Assembly (NCBI RefSeq): GCF_000801105.2
Contig: NC_079517.1
Span: forward strand, 11,532,001 to 11,596,000
Source: Raphanus sativus
Taxonomy: Eukaryota; Streptophyta; Magnoliopsida; Brassicales; Brassicaceae
Direction of reading: 5' to 3'
Length of the DNA stretch: 64,000 nucleotides
Positions 34,275 through 45,907 of the stretch are shown in pieces (within the stretch, counting starts at the first letter, position 1; each line of letters starts with the position of its first letter). The notes under the pieces were generated by a model. The model was not told the origin of the DNA and did no database searches. It saw only the letters and a program-made list of their open reading frames with translations. A program made the translations under genes and the position numbers.

Positions 34275-35787
34275 ATGGAGAAAAAGTTGGCGAAAGAGAA
34301 GCAAAGCAACTCAGAGATGAACGATTTACCAGATTCGTTACTTTGTCGCATACTCTCTTTTGTCGAAACGTTGGAGGAGTCTCTGGTTACAGGTTCCTGT
34401 TTTCGACTTGGACTCACACCTATTCCACCACTATGACGATTTCCGCTTTATTGATTTGGTCAATAGGTTTCTTGAATCTGAAGAAAATCTAGCCTTGAAT
34501 AGATTCAAGTTGAGCTGTGCCCATGAGTATGTTGATGATTATTTTGAAGAGGATAGTGTTTTGGGGTCATGGATAGATGCTTTGGTCAGGCGTAGAGTTC
34601 GCCATCTAGATTTTGAGGGTGACTCAGATTATAACGAACTTGTTTGGATGCCTCTTTCGCTGTATTCGTGTACCACCTTGGTCAGCTTAAGTCTCTGCCA
34701 CGTGGACTTGTGCGGCTCTGAACTAGCGTCTGCTGTCTCCCTGCCTTGTCTCAAGGTTATGCGTTTAGATAGAGTAAGGTACGATGAGGACCTTGAGGTG
34801 CTTCTAGCTAGCTGCCCTGTTCTCGAGAAGCTGACCGTAATCAGGGGTCGCTTTGAGCGTCTTGCAACCTTGCGTGTGCGGTCCAAGTCTTTGAAAAGTC
34901 TCGCTCTAGGGATTGAGGATTTCGAAGTTGGTTTCTTGGGAGAGGAGGATCATGTTGTGGAGATAGATGCTCCGAGGCTTGAGCTTATGAGTCTCCGTGA
35001 TGAATTATCTCGAAGCGTCGTTATTCACAGTATTGCTCCCTATGCACTGGTGAGAATCGATGTTAACTTTGATGGGAAGTACGGTATTGCATTACTGTAC
35101 CAAGATGATGATGACGATGATTATGATGATTCCAAGAGGACTATGATCCGTAATTTTCTCAGCAGGATATCTAAAGTCCGCGGCATGGAGATCTCTTCTG
35201 TTACTCTACAGGTACACACACTCATGGTGTTGACTAAATAACTATATATATACCTAATACAAGAATGCATTAGTATCATTACATTTTTTTTTTAATATTG
35301 TGAACACAGGTCATCCATAATTACTCTAAGTTTGAACCGTTACCTCAGTTTCTCTGACTTGTCTTGGTTAAAAGCTTGTTTCCTTGAGTGGTTTTGGGAA
35401 TTGCTGCCAACCGTTCTTTGTTGCTGCCCGAATCTACACACGCTCTTCCTGGTGAGTCTCTTATTATTCTCTTGTATGTAAAAGTTTGCATATCATCCCA
35501 TAAAACTTAACTATCTCCTTGTTTAGAAATTTGAGTTTTATAAAGAGGGATGCCCGTTCAAACTCTCCTCTGTGCCTCCGTGTTTCGTGTCATCTCTCAA
35601 GTATGTTGAGCTGGCTACACCAGGCACAACAAAAACATCAAGCCAGATGGAATTAGCAAGATTCTTTCTGAGGAACTGCACCATCCTGAAGAAACTGACT
35701 TTAAGCGGGAGTTTCAGTGATGACATCATTAAGAAAATCAAGAGGATTCCAAGAAGGTCTAGAAGGTGCGTCATTGTCACTGGTTGA
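34275..35787 (+). pseudogene. F-box/FBD pseudogene, tandem duplicate of the gene at 31,657
   Basis: Tandem copy with the same three-exon plan. Compared with the intact gene, 35 bases are missing in the F-box: CTCTCTT is joined directly to TTGTCGAAACG near 34,358, at a short CTT/TT microhomology. This removes the core of the F-box and shifts the frame. A one-base T insertion in exon 2 (CAGTTTCTCTG, about 35,349) shifts it again. Exon 3 with its FBD domain stays readable to VIVTG and stop. The 293-residue frame from 34,360 lacks a usable F-box. The Asp repeat is shorter here. Confidence 0.85.
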
Positions 35788-36650
35788 GCCACAGTGGGCG
35801 AGATGAAGAATGAATCCATTTTATAGTAGTAGTAAACGACTATCTTAGGTTTTTTGTTTTGTTTTTTGTGTGGGCATAGCTTCGAGTTTCCTAGGTTCGA
35901 CCTAGATGTTATCAAGCTCTAATTTGCCTTTAAGAGAGATCAGACTCTATTAACCTTATGTCTTATAAAGTTGGGTGTTATGAAGAATCCACACTTGCTT
36001 AAAATATATATTTGTACATGAAAAATAGCGTAACAGCCGCAAAAGAATATAAACTGGATCCAGAGACGAAGAGAAGTGAATCTAAATTGGTAATAAGCTC
36101 TGCATCCTTTACATGCAGCAGTAAGGTGTCTTCTGAAGTGTAATGAGCTCAAAGTCATTCTTCTCCAGCATATGTAATTTAACGTTTGAATGTTCAAGCA
36201 TTTAGTCAAATAATCAAAGACCATTGCTAAAAAAATACTCGGTTTCTATTTGCCGAGATGTTCCATTATAGCTTCGGTAAGTAATAGCTAATCTCAAAAT
36301 AATTTGACTTTCAAACAAATTAATTTTTCAGATGGAGATAATATATTTTGCTTTTCGGTATATAAGTTGACTATGGTTCATGCATTTTTACTTTAAAAGT
36401 CTAAACATATTGTCGATGCATTTTGTTGGTATATTTATCTATGCTACTAATATAGTAGTTGTATATCAAATTGAATGTGCATTGGAATTTATGTGGAAAG
36501 TGTTGGGGACAAATAGTACGTGTCATTTATGCAAAACCAACAGAATTCAAGTCACAGCCCCACTTTTACTGTACTCCTGTTCTTAAAGAGAGGCAGTGAA
36601 GCATGAACACATTCCTTACAACACTAACTGAAAGAAAGAAAAAAAAGATC
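35788..36650. other. Spacer between F-box pseudogene and RLP pseudogene
   Basis: Holds the 3' UTR relic of the F-box copy and the upstream region of the third RLP, including GTTCTTAAAGAGAGGCAGTGAAGCATGA, similar to the leader of the intact RLP (CTCTTAAAAAGAAACAATGAAGCAT). No gene is supported. Confidence 0.5.
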
Positions 36651-38112
36651 ATGACTCGAAGCCATTGTTATTGCTTTTTTGGTATTATAATCTCCCTCCT
36701 AATCCACACTCTTGCTTCTCCTCCACTCCACTTTTGCCTCCCAGACCAGAGAGATGCTCTTTTGGAATTCAAAGACGAGTTTCCCATTGAAGAGTTTGAT
36801 CCAATTCCATGGAACAAAAGCAGTACTGATGATTGCTGTTTTTGGAAGGGCGTCACGTGCGATGATAGATCTGGCCAGGTCACGTGCTCAACGGCTCTCT
36901 TAAAACTAATAGTAGCCTATCTCGTCTCACACTAGTTGACCTTTCTCACAATGATCTGGTAGGTGATATTCCGGTTTCAATAGGCAATCTAAAGAGGCTA
37001 AGACACATTAACCTTGGGGATAACACTCTCATAGGTGCAATTCCAAGTTCAATAGGCAATCTAAACCAGCTCAGATACCTTAGCCTTGGGATCAACCAGC
37101 TCATAGGAGAGATTCCTTCCTCAATTGGAAACCTTTCTTATCTCTTCTATCTTCAACTTTCCACTAATAATTTGGTAGGTCAAGTTCCGGCTTCCATCGG
37201 AAACCTTAACAGACTACAAGTCATGTCACTTGGCCAAAACAACTTAAACGGCACTATTCATGTTTCATTCACCAACTTAACCAAGCTTTATCATATTAGC
37301 CTCCGCTCTAATAACTTCACATCCACGCTACCATCTGACATGAGTGGATTCCACAGTTTGAAGCATTTTGATGTAAGTAGTAACCGTTTCACACAATGAC
37401 TTCACCGGAACTCTCCCACCTCATTGGTTCTCCAGCTGGCGCGAGATGACCAGAACGAGGGTAGAAGATGACCCTTACATGGCGGATATCATCAACGATT
37501 CCGTCTTTTATCGTAATTCGATGGTGATGGTGATTAAAGGAGTAGAGACGAGCTTTGATCGGATCCAACAAGACTTCAGAGCCATTGATTTTTCCGGAAT
37601 CATGATTTACGGCGAGATCCCTGAATCTTTGTGCTATTTGAAGGAGTTGCATCTTCTCAACTTGTCAGGTAACGGCTTCACAAGCCATATCCCACGGTCA
37701 TTGGCGAATGTGACAAAGCTCGAGACGTTGGACCTGTCGTGTAATGAGTTGTCAGGTCAAATCCCTCAAAGTCTTGGTGAGCTCTCCTCTCTGTCGTACA
37801 TGAACTTCTCTAGTAACTTTCTTGAAGGTCCGGTGCCACGAGGCACGCAGTTTCAATGACAAAGCTGTTCTTCATTCTCCGACAACCCTAGACTCTTTGG
37901 TCTCCAAGAAATATGTGGAAAAAGTCATGCTTCGCTTCCTGCAACAGAGAAACAACTGGAGGAAGTGTTAGAGGCGGAGGAACAAATGTTTAGTTGGGTA
38001 GCAGCTGCAATAGCCTACGGACCTGGTCTGTTTTGTGGATTGGTGATTGGACATATTCTTACTTCATGCTATCATAAAAGTTGGTCGAAGGAAACTCAGA
38101 GTCACCATAAGT
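36651..38112 (+). pseudogene. Third RLP copy, pseudogene with deletions and stops
   Basis: Starts like the intact RLP ([20 protein letters not shown], then [13 protein letters not shown] and [13 protein letters not shown]). A deletion/frameshift near 36,893 follows [10 protein letters not shown]. LRRs continue in another frame ([20 protein letters not shown] and repeats) to about 37,395, where a large deletion joins SNRF to [12 protein letters not shown], removing the middle of the ectodomain. The C-terminal LRRs run to PVPRGTQFQ and a stop at 37,857-37,859. Beyond it the juxtamembrane region and helix ([16 protein letters not shown]) are still recognisable, and the tail is frameshifted. It has a run of SIGNL-type LRRs not in the other copies, so it is a separate lineage. 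Confidence 0.85.
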
Positions 38113-38991
38113 GATTGATTAAACTTATATGTTGCAGAAGCTCTAAGCATTTGTTGTAACCTCTGTTTTTTTTTTTGTTTTTTTTTTTGTAACTTGGGCT
38201 TGTTTTTTTATTTTCCCTAGTTGGAATGTAACTTTTATGTTTTAATGGGGTTTTTAGTGGGAATTCGACCAAAAAACACTGAACATGGCAAGAATGGCCA
38301 AAAGAAACATTGACTTGAGGCTGACCAAAAAAAGCCTGAATTTTTGTTGACTTTTATCAGTTTACTAGGATAAGACATGCGCCTTGCGCAGGGTGAATTT
38401 TATGATAAATATATAAAACATATAGTATTGACAAATGATGTCAAGTCAGCAATAACTTGGGTTTTTAGGGGTAAATATATCGGTTTAACTACAGGTTTGG
38501 GTTTTGTTTAAAAAAAAACTACGGGAGGTTCGGTTTGGTTTATTAAAGTCTAAGAGACACTTAACTAAAGTCAATTCAAATTAGTTTGGTTTGATTTGTA
38601 TTTGATTTTGTTTCGGTTTGAATTATGTTTCGATTCAGTTTTAATTTAGTTTGATTTGTGTTTGGTTCGTTTTAATTTGATTTTGTTTGTGTTTATTTAA
38701 TTCAATCGAATTATTTTTCTAGTATTGTTTTAGTTACAAAAATATAATTTATAAGAACATAAACAAATCATCATTTGACACTAAGACATTATTTTCTTCA
38801 TTAATATTAGTATACAGTTTTAGTGGAACCTTCGAATAATTCAGATATTGATAAATTAATTGCATGATTTCAAATTTTAATTATCTTATACTTCCTTCGC
38901 TTATTCAACAATCTTTCTAATTAATACAAACATTCCTTTTACTGAAACTTATGAAAATTGTATACTACATATATCAATTGCACGCATCATA
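38113..38991. other. AT-rich spacer ending at the assembly gap, with a Helitron 3' end
   Basis: At 38,365-38,368 a CTAG, read on the minus strand, is preceded by GGATAAGACATGCGCC-TTGC-GCAGGGTG in reverse (short stem TGCGC/GCGCA), like a Helitron 3' end on the minus strand. Its 5' end was not found before the gap. About 38,520-38,720 is rich in GGTTTGG/GATTTG words without clear units. No gene is seen. Confidence 0.5.
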
Positions 38992-39091
38992 NNNNNNNNN
39001 NNNNNNNNNNNNNNNNNNNNNNNNNNNNNNNNNNNNNNNNNNNNNNNNNNNNNNNNNNNNNNNNNNNNNNNNNNNNNNNNNNNNNNNNNNN
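38992..39091. other. Assembly gap of exactly 100 N at the centre of the inverted repeat
   Basis: Exactly 100 N, a conventional placeholder for a gap of unknown length. It lies between unique left-hand sequence and a point inside an F-box exon of the right arm. Confidence 0.98.
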
Positions 39092-39736
39092 AAGCTCAAA
39101 CCGATCCCTGATTACGGTTAGCTTCTCGAGAACAGGGCAGCTAGCTACGAGAGTCTCAAGGTTGGATTCGCCACTCTCCGACGACTGGTCGTACCTTACT
39201 CTGTCTAAACGCATGACCTTGAGACAAGGCAGGGAGACAGCGGACGCTAGTTTAAAGCCGCACAAGAAGACGTGGTAGAGACTTAAGCTGACCAAGGTGT
39301 TACAGGAATAGAGCGAAAGAGGCATACAAACTAGTTCGTTATCATCTGAGTTAACCTGAAAATCTAGATGACGAACTCTGCGCTTAACTAAAGCATCTAT
39401 CCACGACTCCAAAACAGTATCATCTTGATCGTTATCAAAAACATACTCATAAGGACATATCAACTTGAATCTATTCAACGCTAGGTTTTCGTCGGATTCA
39501 AGAAATCTATTGACCAAATCCGTGAAGCTGAAATCGTCATAGTAGAATTGGAGCGAGTCCAAGTCCAAGTCGAAAGAAGGAACCTGTGACCAGAGACTCC
39601 TCCAACGTTTCGACAAAAGGCTGGTTCGGACTGAATCTTTTGTCGAGAGGAAAGAGAGTATGTGACAGAGTAACGGATCAGGTAAATCGTTCATCTCTGA
39701 GTTGCTTTGCTTCTCTTTCGCGAAACTTTTCTCCAT
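39092..39736 (-). CDS. F-box/FBD gene fragment, cut by the assembly gap
   Basis: 5' part of the right-arm copy of the F-box gene, from the ATG at 39736 to the gap, 215 codons. The visible protein matches the left-arm gene throughout (same F-box, same LRRs to VIRDRFEL). The rest, including the Asp repeat and the FBD domain, is missing because the sequence stops at the N block. This is assembly truncation, not evidence of a pseudogene. Confidence 0.9.
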
Positions 39737-40262
39737 TTGTTATCTCCCCTTTCCTCTGCTACACCCTAGTTTTCACAAGACCAATTGGTTTTTCTCTCGA
39801 GTCTTAATGCCACCTCAACATTTTCAACTCTAAATCTTGCCACGTATTCTCATCTTTTTTTATGTCCATCTCTCAATTTGGGTGACAAAATTGGGCTTTT
39901 CTTTCTTTCGTTGGCCCACTACAATGTATTTTTTCCCGCACAAATTGAGTTTCCTACTCCATCGCTTTATGTCACCAGTGACGAGAATTTTTTCCCCCAC
40001 AAATCGAGCTTTCACTGTCAAACGAAAGACACCTCATCTATCAAACAGTCGCTTACAACTTTTTTTTTTTGGACAACACAGTCGCTTACAACTATGATTT
40101 CTAGGCACCAGTATAAACAACCAAAAAGATATATCAACCAACATCATACAAATCATCTAAACGAATATCCTGTCTGCAGTGCGGACACCCCACTAGTGCC
40201 CATATACCCTTATTCGAAAAAGTGTGAAATGCTCCTTTCTAATAATTTATTTGTTTGTTATA

Positions 40263-42924
40263 TCTATACTATATTAAAAGGAGAATAAGATCCACAGATA
40301 GCATGTCCACGTCATCAATTTAAATCATCCAATCAGGTTAGAATGTTTTGACACGTCACTTCCTGGTTTTCTTCGACGAGAGAGGAGAAATGGATTTCTC
40401 AACGGAAATCGTTTTATCGCCACCACCCTCATTAATCCATCTCTGCGCCATGAATTCTTCTTTAATGGGTTCGTTTTGCCTTCCTGTATCCCCTCCTATT
40501 TATATCGGGTCATTTCGGAAAGGATTCAATACTCTCAAAAATCTCAAGAACGATGAATTCTAACAGCAAGACCTCTGTTTCCGGCGATCTTACCTCCGCG
40601 AAGTTGATCAACTCCGTCGGTGAGCCTGTGAACCGTTCCTCTGAAACCGCCGATTCCTCTGTCATAGCTAGGTCAAAAAGAGGCATAACGGGTGACTCCT
40701 CCGCCAACGTTGTCGCCGGTGAAGCCAGAATTGAGGTAGGCTTCACATGTTTGCTTAGAGTTCATGCATTTTAGTGGATTTAATAGTTACTTTTTTGTTT
40801 AACTATATAGTTTGAAAGAAAAAATAAAGCAGGAGTTTCTTTTTTTGCTGACTTGCAGTAAGCTTTTTGGTTTCACTGTTTCTAGGATGGAAGCATGATA
40901 AAGCAAAACATCCCTCAATTGAAGAGTTTCAGAGATAACAATGAATTGTTTTCAAGGTTGTGTGGGTACAAGCCGGACATAGCTACATGTTGCAAGGATG
41001 TGTTCAAATCTGGGTAGTAGTAAGCTATGACAAGACAAATCATAAAAATTTTGGATGCTAAATGATAATGGAAAGACAGATGGAAATGAGGGAAGTTGAT
41101 GATTGTGTGTGATAGCAGTAGAGAAGTACAAAAGAATAAAGCTTGAGGTCATAAGGGATTTCACTTGGACCCCTTTTCATGATTTATCCTTCAACATGAG
41201 AGATTAGTTGTGTTAACATCGTTTTACACAGTCGGGGGCGGATATATGCACATAATAACCTTTCAAAGCATACGTAGATGATGGTTTGACTTTCAGGAAT
41301 ATCATAATTTTTTTCCTAACACCTAAATTGGCAGATATGAGTGTCAAAGGACTAGAAGATAATGCAAGAATAGTTGAGTCAAAGCATACGTGAATGATCA
41401 TTCATGTAGTCACATTACTATTCCTTAGTAAATATGCCAGTGTTATGAGGAAACTGGAAATATATCACTTTGTTTATAATCAGGGTCAGCTGCAAACATA
41501 TATGCCTTCGGGCTTTCCATTTTGGTGAAAAGAGTTGTGTTTAGGATAAGGATAATATCACCTTGATTTAACACTAATCTATGGGATCCTCATTCTCTGT
41601 GTAACCTGAACTCTTTATTAACTAATCAATTCCAAATAACCACAAAATAAAAACAACAAATCATTGACAGAGTCTGGAATTTTCAGATTAAGCTAAAAAT
41701 AAAAAGACCAAAAAAATGTGGTTGTTTATATGATACCAATAAACACCTCTGAACTTAAAGAAATAAACAAGATTTAGAAATTGGTTGTTTATATGATCCA
41801 TCAATAAAAAATATTTTGAATAATTTGTAAATATTAGAATAGGTTTTTAATGTTCTGGTTTATTCGTTTACAAGCCATAACAACCCAAGTTTTTCTCCTC
41901 GCTCAAATAACAAACCTAGAAATCACAAAATCAAACGCTGCAGCAAATCATGTAAAATATTGCTAAAATATATATATATATATATATAAGAATTAATAAA
42001 TATAAGAAAGCAAAACACTAATAAATAAAGAAAATAGTAAAACCATTTACGCACTGTCAACATTTTAAACTCGACTTGGACACTGAACCAGATTATTTCA
42101 AGAGTCCCGAGATCATTGGTATCGACTGTTGCTAAACTATAGATCAATAATTTAATAAAATTATTTTGATATTTATATATAAATATAATATTATTAATCT
42201 TCTAAAATATAATAATATCAAAATAATTTTTTAATTTAAAAATATAATTGAATGATTTTCAATATCAGTTTTTACTTACCCGAAGAAAAAAACTATTTAA
42301 CTAACTTATTAATATCGAATTAGAAATTTGGCTAAATATTAAAATGAAAAATAAGAAAAAGACAAAAATAGCACCAAATCAAGTTTTTGTCACAAAAATA
42401 GCATCACAATGAAGAAAATGATCAAAATAAGTTTTATTGAAAGGTAAATATGCATTTATAACCCTTGGGTTAATTAATCTAAGACTTAGGGTTTAGAGTT
42501 AAGGGGTGGAGTTTTAGTAATGTATTCAAATTTTGTAAAATAAAAAATGAAAAATGAAAATTTTCAAAACAAAAAGGTGCTATTTTGGTCATTTTATTTT
42601 TTTAGTGCTATTTTTGTGAAAAACTTAAAAAGTGCTATTTTAGAGATTTGCCCATAAATTTTTTTTAACAATTATTTTTAAAAAATCAATAGATAAGAAA
42701 CTTTTGAATATAAAAGTTACATTACAAAGATTTTTTTTTAAATTGTTACCTCCAGTTTTAAATTGAAAAGATTTACAGGGTTGAGCATCCTTAAATAATT
42801 CATCGACTTTCTCATTACTTTGACAAATACAACATCCTCATTCCAAACACAAACATTGACACATATTATCGAAAAATAAACGATCAACACACTTTTCCGC
42901 GCGTAGCGCGGAAAAAGAATCTAG
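40263..42924 (+). mobile_element. Helitron with captured gene (right copy, 2,662 bp)
   Basis: 5' TCTATACTATATTAAAAGGAG at 40,263; 3' hairpin TTTTCCGCGC-GTA-GCGCGGAAAA then AGAATCTAG ending 42,924; flanked by A and T. Counterpart of 28,467-31,129 at the same locus, so inserted before the arms separated. Apparent differences from the left copy are one-base homopolymer changes. Confidence 0.9.
40553..41017 (+). CDS. Captured two-exon gene of unknown function in the Helitron (right copy)
   Basis: Same as 30,375-30,839: exons 40553-40735 and 40886-41017, 104 residues, TATA-like TATTTATATCGGG at about 40,497. Exon 1 protein is identical in the two arms. Function unknown. Confidence 0.45.
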
Positions 42925-43412
42925 TACTTTTAATATGAAATTATATCAAACGACTAAAATTTTCTAATATCTTTCTTTTTTTACAAGTTCTGCCATTAGC
43001 TGTAAAAAAAAAAACTCTGCCATTGATCTTTTAAACTTAATTCACTTCTCCTTATTGCAAATCTAAATTCAGGTTTTTTCTCTCTTTTCATCTTCTTTGA
43101 AATCTTTTTTTTTATGAATTCTTCATTCTTCTGCTTTGATTTAAGAAGAAGAAAAGATTATGTATTTAAGACAAGATGACTTTTCATTGGGATGTGTAGA
43201 CTAACCGATGTTAAGTAGAAAATTACAAGTGGAAGTTCCCGCATATATTTTCAAGCCAAGATATACAAATCAACTACCAACAAAGGGTCTACTACAAAAC
43301 AAGTAAACCGAAAATTACAAACAAACACAAACAGATCTTCTTATCTTACCAATTCAGTACAACACATGCTATGCTCCACACATGCGTAACAGAGAGACTG
43401 CAAGAGATGGGC

Positions 43413-45642
43413 TTAACGAGCAAATGGGGTGACTCTGATTTTTCTTCGACCAAGCTTTTCACGCTCTTGAATGTGTGAAGTGAAGAAGATATGTCCAATC
43501 ACCAATCCACAGAATACACCAGGTCCATATGCTATTGCAGCTGCTACCCAATTGATCATTTTTTCCTCCGCCTCTGACAGTTCCTCGGGTTGATGTGATG
43601 TAGGGCTCGGGACATGGGGTTCTCCACATATTTCCTCGAGACCATATAGTCCAGGGTTGTCCAGGAACGAAGAACATTTTTGTATTTGAAACTGTGTGCC
43701 TTGTGGGACTGGACCTTGGAGAAGGTTATGTGAGAAGTTCATGTATGATAGAAAGGATAGTTTACCAAGATCTTGAGGGATTTGACCTGACAGATTATTA
43801 CATGATACGTCCAATGTTTCCAGCTTTGTTAAATTCGCCAAAGACCGCGGGATATTGCTTGTGAAGGCGTTACCTGATAAGTTGAGAAGACGCAATTCTT
43901 TCAAGTAGGCAATGGACGTAGGGATACTTCCAGAAATTCTGTTTCCAGAAAAATCAATGGCTCTGAAGTCTTGTCGGATTCTCTCAAACCTCGTCTCTAC
44001 TCCTTTGTTCACCATTTCCACAGAGAAATAAATTTGGAAATAATAGTCCTTAGAATCATTCACAAGATTTATCATGTAGTCTTCAAATTCTTCGGTCAAT
44101 GTGTTCATTTCACGCCAGTTGGAAAAATAGTGACGTGGGAGAGTTCCGGTGAAGTCATTATGTGAAACATCTATTACTCTTAAACTCTGAAACCCAATGG
44201 AGACATGGGGATGATACAACGACCCATAAAACTCGTTTGATCTGAGGATGAGAACATGCAAGGACGGCAGAGATCCCAACCAAGATGGAAACTTGTCCTC
44301 GATTTTGTTGTTTTCCACATTCACAAGTTCCAGAGACTTGCAGTTGATCAAGGACTTTGTGAGATTTCCCTCGAGCTGGTTACTACCAACATCAAATGAC
44401 CGTAGCTTTGTCGCTTTAGCAAATATATCTGGAAGAGTTCCACTAAAACTGTTGTTATGCAGAATCAGGTCTGTAAAAGAAACAATGGAGTTCCTTAAAC
44501 ATAGAGGAATCGACCCGTTGAAGAGATTATTAGACAAATCTAAGAAGAGTAGCCCTTTGTGCGTGCATATCCAACCGGGAAATGGTCCTTGGAATGTATT
44601 AGAACTCATATCCAACATTTGGATCAATGTTTCTTGTGAAGGGTTTTCAAAACTGCTAAAAGTATTGTGAGAAAGAGTCAGAGTCGTCAATCTCCATAAG
44701 AAACTTGGTACTTGACCTTTCAACTTGTTGTAGGAGAGATGTAAATCTATGAGGTTGACTAACTTTGATAAAGATCCAGGGATTGACCCACTGAGGTTGT
44801 TGTTGCAAAGAAATAATTGGGTGAGGTTGAGAAATTTAGATATGGATTCTGGGATTGGGCCATTAAATCTATTAATAGCCAGGTTTAGAAAATAAAGCTT
44901 AGGTGATGATGAAGATGTATTTGCAAACTCTATAGGTCCTGTGAATTGGTTTATTTCCATATTAACCAATTGTAATTAATGAAGGTAATGAGAACAATGA
45001 TTTAGGTAAAGGCCCAACCAATGAGTTTTCACTAACATCGAAATACTCCAAGTTGTGGAATCCACTCATGTCTGATGGAAGTGTGGATGTGAAGTTATTA
45101 GAGTTGAGGCGAAGATGAGAAAGCTTGGTTAAATTGGTTAATGAAATAGGAATATTGCCACTTAAACTGTTTTTGTGGAGAGACAAGACTCTTAACTCTT
45201 TTAGGTTTCCGATGGAAGTTGGGATTTCACCTACCAAATGATTGTCTGAAAGGTCAAGAAATGTGAGATGAGAAAGGTATTCTATCGAAGAAGGAATATC
45301 TCCTTGGAGTTTGCAGCCCTTAAGGTCTAGGTGACGAAGATATTGGAGTCTGAAAAGGCTACTATTAGATTTCAAAGAGTTGTTGTAAAAGCTGTAGCTA
45401 AGGTCGAGCGATATCACCTGGCCATATTTATCATCGCAAGCAACACCTCCCCAATAACAGCAATCACTACTCTTATTCCACGAACGTGGATATATGCAAA
45501 GCTCATCTCTGAATTCCAAAAGAGCACCTCTCTGATCGTGACGGCAAAAGTGGAGCGTTGGAGAAGCAAGAGTGTGGAATAAGAGAAAGAAATAGATGGT
45601 AACGATACCAGAAAAGTAGTAACAATAGCTTTGAGTCATCAC
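43413..45642 (-). pseudogene. RLP copy split by a 4-base insertion (right arm)
   Basis: Counterpart of the intact RLP at 25,753. The N-terminal frame (45642-44962) gives 226 residues: signal peptide, LRR N-cap and first LRRs, then LPSLITIG and stop. Where the left arm has CCTTCATTACAATTGG this copy has CCTTCATTAATTACAATTGG (about 44,975), a 4-base insertion. Downstream the original frame resumes (44969-43413) for over 500 residues to the membrane helix and tail ending VTPFAR. Other differences are in-frame: one fewer Lys in the DIF(V/A)KKATKL segment, one residue more at SSSSPKL, and substitutions. From about 44,222 to the stop the protein matches the left copy exactly. A secreted LRR fragment could be made; a full receptor could not. 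Confidence 0.85.
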
Positions 45643-45907
45643 AATCTCTCTTTCTTGATTGTGTTATGTAATATGGCCTAATGGATTATGTATGTTGTAT
45701 ATATGCTTCATTGTTTCTTTTTAAGAGGAAGAAACCATCTTTATAGGGGCTGTGAGTCTGTGAGTCGGTGAGTATTGCGTCAATTCGTTTGACTAAATCT
45801 TCGAAACTCAGTTGTGCCACTTGTCTCAATATTTTTCACGTACACCATTAGCTCAAGAACAACCACTCCTTTTCAAAAATATCTCTTAACGTGTTATTTA
45901 AGTTATA
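45643..45907 (-). promoter_or_regulatory. Promoter of the split RLP copy
   Basis: Mirror of the left RLP promoter: TATA (CTTTATAGGG in plus sense, about 45,740) and the inverted W-box cores (near 45,780-45,795) are kept. Two Helitrons are inserted directly upstream, starting at 45,908, about 265 bases from the ATG. Confidence 0.5.

Noticed and set aside
34360..35241. 293-codon frame as an intact second F-box gene
   Set aside because: The F-box core is deleted and a second frameshift breaks exon 2; better described as a pseudogene.
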